From Erythrobacter sp. CCH5-A1 (GTDB lineage Bacteria; Pseudomonadota; Alphaproteobacteria; Sphingomonadales; Sphingomonadaceae), in the NCBI RefSeq assembly GCF_001557115.1, contig NZ_LSKQ01000057.1:1-7736 (forward strand): 7,736 nt of DNA. The letters are read 5' to 3'. The notes under the pieces are model-generated. The model was not told the DNA's origin. It did no database searches and saw nothing but the letters and a program-made list of their open reading frames with translations. Each line of letters opens with the position of its first letter. Within the stretch, counting starts at the first letter, position 1. Below, piece by piece: positions 5,359 through 7,736 of the stretch. Made by a program: the position numbers and the translations under genes.

Positions 5359-6006
5359 ATGATCACGCTGCATTCCAGCCTCGGCCCCAACCCCCGCCTG
5401 GTGCGGATGTTCATGGTCGAGAAGGGGCTCGAGGAGGGCCGCGATTTCGCGCGCGTGCATTACGACATCATCACCGGCCAGAACCGGCAGGACGCGGGCT
5501 ACATGGCGCGGAACCCGCAGGGGACCACCCCGACGCTCGAGCTGGAGGACGGCACCTGCCTCGCCGAAAGCTGGCCGATCTGCGAATATGTCGAGGAACT
5601 GCACCCCGCCCCCAACCTGTTCGGCGGAACCCCGGTGGAGCGGGCCACCGTGCGCAAATGGGCGCGGCTGTTCGATCAGGAGGTCGTGGTGCCGATGACG
5701 ATGGGCTTCCGCGCGGGCGCAGGCCGCCCGATGTTCGAGCCGCGCATGAGTGTCGTCTCGACCGGCGCGGGGGCGGAGCTTTCCGCGATGGCGGACGAGA
5801 AGTGGCGGCTGTTCGACAGCTATCTGGGCAGCAGCGACCACATCGCGCTCGGCCGCTTCACCTTTGCCGACCTGCTGATCTTTGCCTTCGCCAATTTCGG
5901 CTTCACCGTGGGCTGGAAGCTGCCCGAGGGAACAGACAACCTCGCGCGCTTCGTGGCGACGCACAACCAGCGGCCCTGTGCAGCGATCTGGAAAGAGGCC
6001 GAGTAA
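5359..6006 (+). CDS. Glutathione S-transferase family protein
   Basis: A 215-residue cytosolic GST. Seen: a thioredoxin-fold N-terminal domain (1-80) opening with SSLGPNPRLVRMFMVEKGL (6-24), matching the PNPRxVRIFxAEKG group; NPQGTTPTLELEDG (52-65), where Pro58 is the cis-proline that positions the glutathione backbone; and ESWPICEYVEE (70-80), with Glu70-Ser71 binding the gamma-glutamyl group. The helical domain (about 90-212) holds the folding N-cap box TFAD (168-171). There is no clear catalytic Cys or Tyr in the first loop; Ser6, Ser7 or Asn11 are the candidates for thiol contact, so the activity (conjugation, ether cleavage, isomerisation, peroxide reduction) cannot be assigned. GGGAG at 5344-5348 lies 10 nt before the ATG. 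The frame is open upstream, but without family sequence. Its stop overlaps the next start as TAATG, so it is the first gene of an operon with the SDR. Confidence 0.9.
   Translation: MITLHSSLGPNPRLVRMFMVEKGLEEGRDFARVHYDIITGQNRQDAGYMARNPQGTTPTLELEDGTCLAESWPICEYVEELHPAPNLFGGTPVERATVRKWARLFDQEVVVPMTMGFRAGAGRPMFEPRMSVVSTGAGAELSAMADEKWRLFDSYLGSSDHIALGRFTFADLLIFAFANFGFTVGWKLPEGTDNLARFVATHNQRPCAAIWKEAE
5992..5998 (+). promoter_or_regulatory. Intragenic ribosome site for the SDR
   Basis: AAAGAGG inside the last codons of the GST gene stands 7 nt before the ATG at 6006. It supports that start and reinitiation after GST translation, and it rejects the much longer open frame that runs upstream through the GST gene in another register. 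Confidence 0.6.
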
Positions 6007-6785
6007 TGCTGGGCCTCTCCGGAAAGGTCGCGATCGTCACCGGCTGCGCCTCCGGGATCGGGGCGGCGACGGTGCGGCGGCTGTGCGCCGACGGGGCCGC
6101 AGTGCTCGGCACCGACCTCGACGCTGCGCGCGGGGCGGCGCTGTGCGACGAAGTCGGCGCGCGTTTCGCGGTGCAGGACGTGTCCGATCGCGCGCTGTGG
6201 CCGCGGATCGTGGCGCAGGCGGTGGCGGCCTTCGGGCGGCTCGACATTCTGGTCAACAATGCCGGGATGGTCTCGGGCGCGGGTATCGAGGACCATGACG
6301 ACGCCGCGATGTTCGCCGCGTGGGACAAGGTGCTGGCCGTCAATCTCAGCGGCACGATGGCGGGGTGCCGCGCTGCGATTGCGGCGATGCGCGACAACCC
6401 CGGCGGCCCGAAAGGTGCAATCGTCAACATCGCCTCGACCACCGCGATCACCCCGCTGCCGACCGATGTCGGCTATTCGGCGAGCAAGGCGGCGGTCAGG
6501 GCGCTGAGCAAGTCAGTCGCCACTTGGTGCGCGCAGGCCGGTCTCGCGATCCGCTGCAACACGGTGATCCCGGGCGCGACCCATACCGGCATTCTCGAAG
6601 CGACCGAGCAGCAGATGCCGGGCTTTCTCACGATGGTGGCGAAAACCTCGCCGCTGAACCGCCTCGCCGATCCGTCCGAGACGGCGGCGGCAATCGCCTT
6701 CCTCGCCAGCGACGAATGCCCCTTCATGACCGGGGCCGACATGCTGGTCGACGGCGGTGCGCTGGCGATTCACCCCGGTTTTTAG
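6006..6785 (+). CDS. Classical SDR-family NAD(P)-dependent oxidoreductase
   Basis: A 259-residue cytosolic dehydrogenase/reductase of the classical SDR type, at typical length. Seen: GKVAIVTGCASGIG (6-19) with the TGxxxGxG cofactor loop; Asp37 at the end of strand 2, which favours NAD over NADP; NNAG (84-87); Asn113; and a complete tetrad with Ser144, Tyr157 and Lys161 (YSASK at 157-161). PGATHTG (189-195) follows the usual post-active-site PG, and MTGADMLVDGG (241-251) closes the fold. It should interconvert a secondary alcohol and a ketone; candidate substrates include cyclic or aryl alcohols, but nothing in the sequence fixes one. It starts on the last base of the GST stop codon, indicating a shared job. 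The stop is 9 bp from the stop of the convergent MFS gene. Confidence 0.92.
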   Translation: MLGLSGKVAIVTGCASGIGAATVRRLCADGAAVLGTDLDAARGAALCDEVGARFAVQDVSDRALWPRIVAQAVAAFGRLDILVNNAGMVSGAGIEDHDDAAMFAAWDKVLAVNLSGTMAGCRAAIAAMRDNPGGPKGAIVNIASTTAITPLPTDVGYSASKAAVRALSKSVATWCAQAGLAIRCNTVIPGATHTGILEATEQQMPGFLTMVAKTSPLNRLADPSETAAAIAFLASDECPFMTGADMLVDGGALAIHPGF

Positions 6786-6794
6786 GCCCGGCTT

Positions 6795-7736
6795 CTAGCC
6801 GCCCTTCATCTTCTCGAGATAGCCGCTCGGCCCCATCTGGCGGGCGGTCCAGGCGAAAATCGCCATCGAGGCGATACCGGCCGCAAGGCACACCGCAAAG
6901 ACCGCGATGGCAAGCGCCGCCGGCCCCTGCGTCGGGGTCAGCGCATCGCTCAGCGCGCCGGTCACGGCAAGGCCCAGCGCCTGTCCGATGAGGTTGTTGA
7001 AAAATAGCGCGATAGCGACCGCAAAGCCGCGGCTCGCCGGTTCGACCGCGGCCTGGATGCCCGACATGATCCCCGCCTGCGACGCGACATAGATCGCATA
7101 GGCGAGGCCGAACCACATGAGGAAGGTGGTGAAGTCGCCCGAGGTCAGGCTCAAAGCCAGCGGCAGCACCGCGCCGAGGCTCGTCACCCCCGGCAGCCAC
7201 GCCCGCCAGCGCTCGTCACGCAGGCACAGCCAATGGGTGACATAGCCGCCAAGGATCGGCCCCGGAATGCCGCCCAGGAAGAAGGTCAGGCCGAGATAGA
7301 GCCCCACGTCCCCGGTCGAAATGGCGAACTGCCGCAGCATGATCGGCGCCATCCAGAAGGCGAGCGCGTAGCCGATCATGATCTGCACCGCCCAGCCCAG
7401 CGCCAGCCCCATGAACACGCGATTGGTGACGAGGCTGCGGATCGTCTCGCCCAAGGGCCTTTGCGCCATGTCGGTCCCTGCCGGAGCATAGCGCCCGCGC
7501 TCGGGCTCACGCATGGTGAGAAAAATGATCGCGCCCAACACCAACCCCGGCAGGCCCATCAGCACGAAGGCCCAGCGCCAGTCGAACGCCTCGGCCAACT
7601 GCCCGCCGATCAGCAGGCCCCCGGCGGTGCCCATGCTCGCCCCGATGGTGAGGAACCCCATCGCCTTGGCGAGTTCCGCGCGGGTGAAATAATCGGCGAC
7701 GAGGCTCTGCGAAGAAGGCCCCGAACACCCTTCCCC
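6795..7736 (-). CDS. MFS transporter, spinster-like, 5' end cut by window
   Basis: The reading frame is open from the right edge to a TAG at 6795, giving 313 residues of a protein expected to be about 420-450, so roughly the first 110-130 residues (TM1-3) are outside. It begins at the edge with GEGCSGPSSQSLVADYF, the family segment GEAxxxPxxxSLIADYF before TM4. It continues with MGFLTIGASMG (26-36), WRWAFVLMGLPGLVLG (53-68), a charged central loop (REPERGR, 76-82) and six further hydrophobic segments in the C-terminal half (about 108-130, 143-168, 180-198, 203-226, 237-262, 271-295). An internal ATG at 7661 could be mistaken for the start but lies within conserved sequence. This is an inner-membrane secondary transporter, probably proton-coupled; substrate unknown. 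Related porters often accompany aromatic or lipid catabolic genes, which fits the GST-SDR pair opposite. Confidence 0.9.
   Translation of the reverse strand, partial: GEGCSGPSSQSLVADYFTRAELAKAMGFLTIGASMGTAGGLLIGGQLAEAFDWRWAFVLMGLPGLVLGAIIFLTMREPERGRYAPAGTDMAQRPLGETIRSLVTNRVFMGLALGWAVQIMIGYALAFWMAPIMLRQFAISTGDVGLYLGLTFFLGGIPGPILGGYVTHWLCLRDERWRAWLPGVTSLGAVLPLALSLTSGDFTTFLMWFGLAYAIYVASQAGIMSGIQAAVEPASRGFAVAIALFFNNLIGQALGLAVTGALSDALTPTQGPAALAIAVFAVCLAAGIASMAIFAWTARQMGPSGYLEKMKGG

Noticed and set aside
5265..6005. Upstream extension of the SDR frame through the GST gene, as a 506-residue protein
   Set aside because: The extra 247 residues are Arg/Pro/Ala-rich and out of frame with the GST, which is clearly the real gene. 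The SDR has its own ribosome site and family-typical start at 6006.
6774..6797. CCGG...TTTTT...CCGG between the SDR and MFS stops as a terminator
   Set aside because: The possible stem is only about four base pairs and the T-run lies in the loop and not after the stem, so it does not match an intrinsic terminator on either strand.

Overview
The window is high-GC DNA packed almost end to end with genes. The codon use and the protein styles (a spinster-like MFS porter, a PNPR-type glutathione S-transferase, an atypical SDR) suggest an alphaproteobacterium, most likely of the order Sphingomonadales (Erythrobacter/Novosphingobium-like). That placement is inference from protein style and not a database result. 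I see no rRNA, tRNA, CRISPR array, insertion sequence or prophage gene, and base composition looks even throughout, so this reads as ordinary chromosome.

Layout, left to right. (1) 81-893 (+) encodes an atypical SDR-fold NAD(P)-binding protein of the YeeZ type. (2) 876-1787 and 1784-2803 (both -) form a two-gene unit: a threonine aldolase-family PLP enzyme followed, through an ATGA stop/start overlap, by an EamA/DMT membrane exporter. (3) 2857-3174 (+) encodes a small YjdJ-type GNAT protein, divergent from the aldolase across 53 bp. (4) 3120-4688 and 4699-5205 (both -) encode a YdbT/YdbS-like pair of membrane proteins with bacterial PH (bPH2) domains. (5) 5359-6006 and 6006-6785 (both +) encode a glutathione S-transferase and a classical SDR dehydrogenase, coupled through a TAATG overlap. 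(6) 6795-7736 (-) is an MFS transporter whose N-terminus lies beyond the right edge.

How the genes work together. Three two-gene units are joined tightly enough to suggest joint translation: aldolase + exporter (amino-acid breakdown and efflux), YdbS + YdbT (one membrane complex), and GST + SDR (a detoxification or catabolic step, perhaps fed or emptied by the convergent MFS porter). All three convergent junctions are overlapping or nearly so (18 bp, 55 bp, and a 9 bp gap), with no recognisable terminators, so antisense read-through is expected. The only sizeable non-coding stretch is the 153 bp divergent region 5206-5358. It carries a perfect 9-bp inverted repeat, and its left end suggests a leaderless or near-leaderless start for the YdbS-like gene.

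I did not find a clear previously undescribed system. The points most worth following are the coupled aldolase-exporter pair, the coupled GST-SDR pair, and the proteobacterial YdbS/YdbT pair whose C-terminal tail overprints the GNAT gene.
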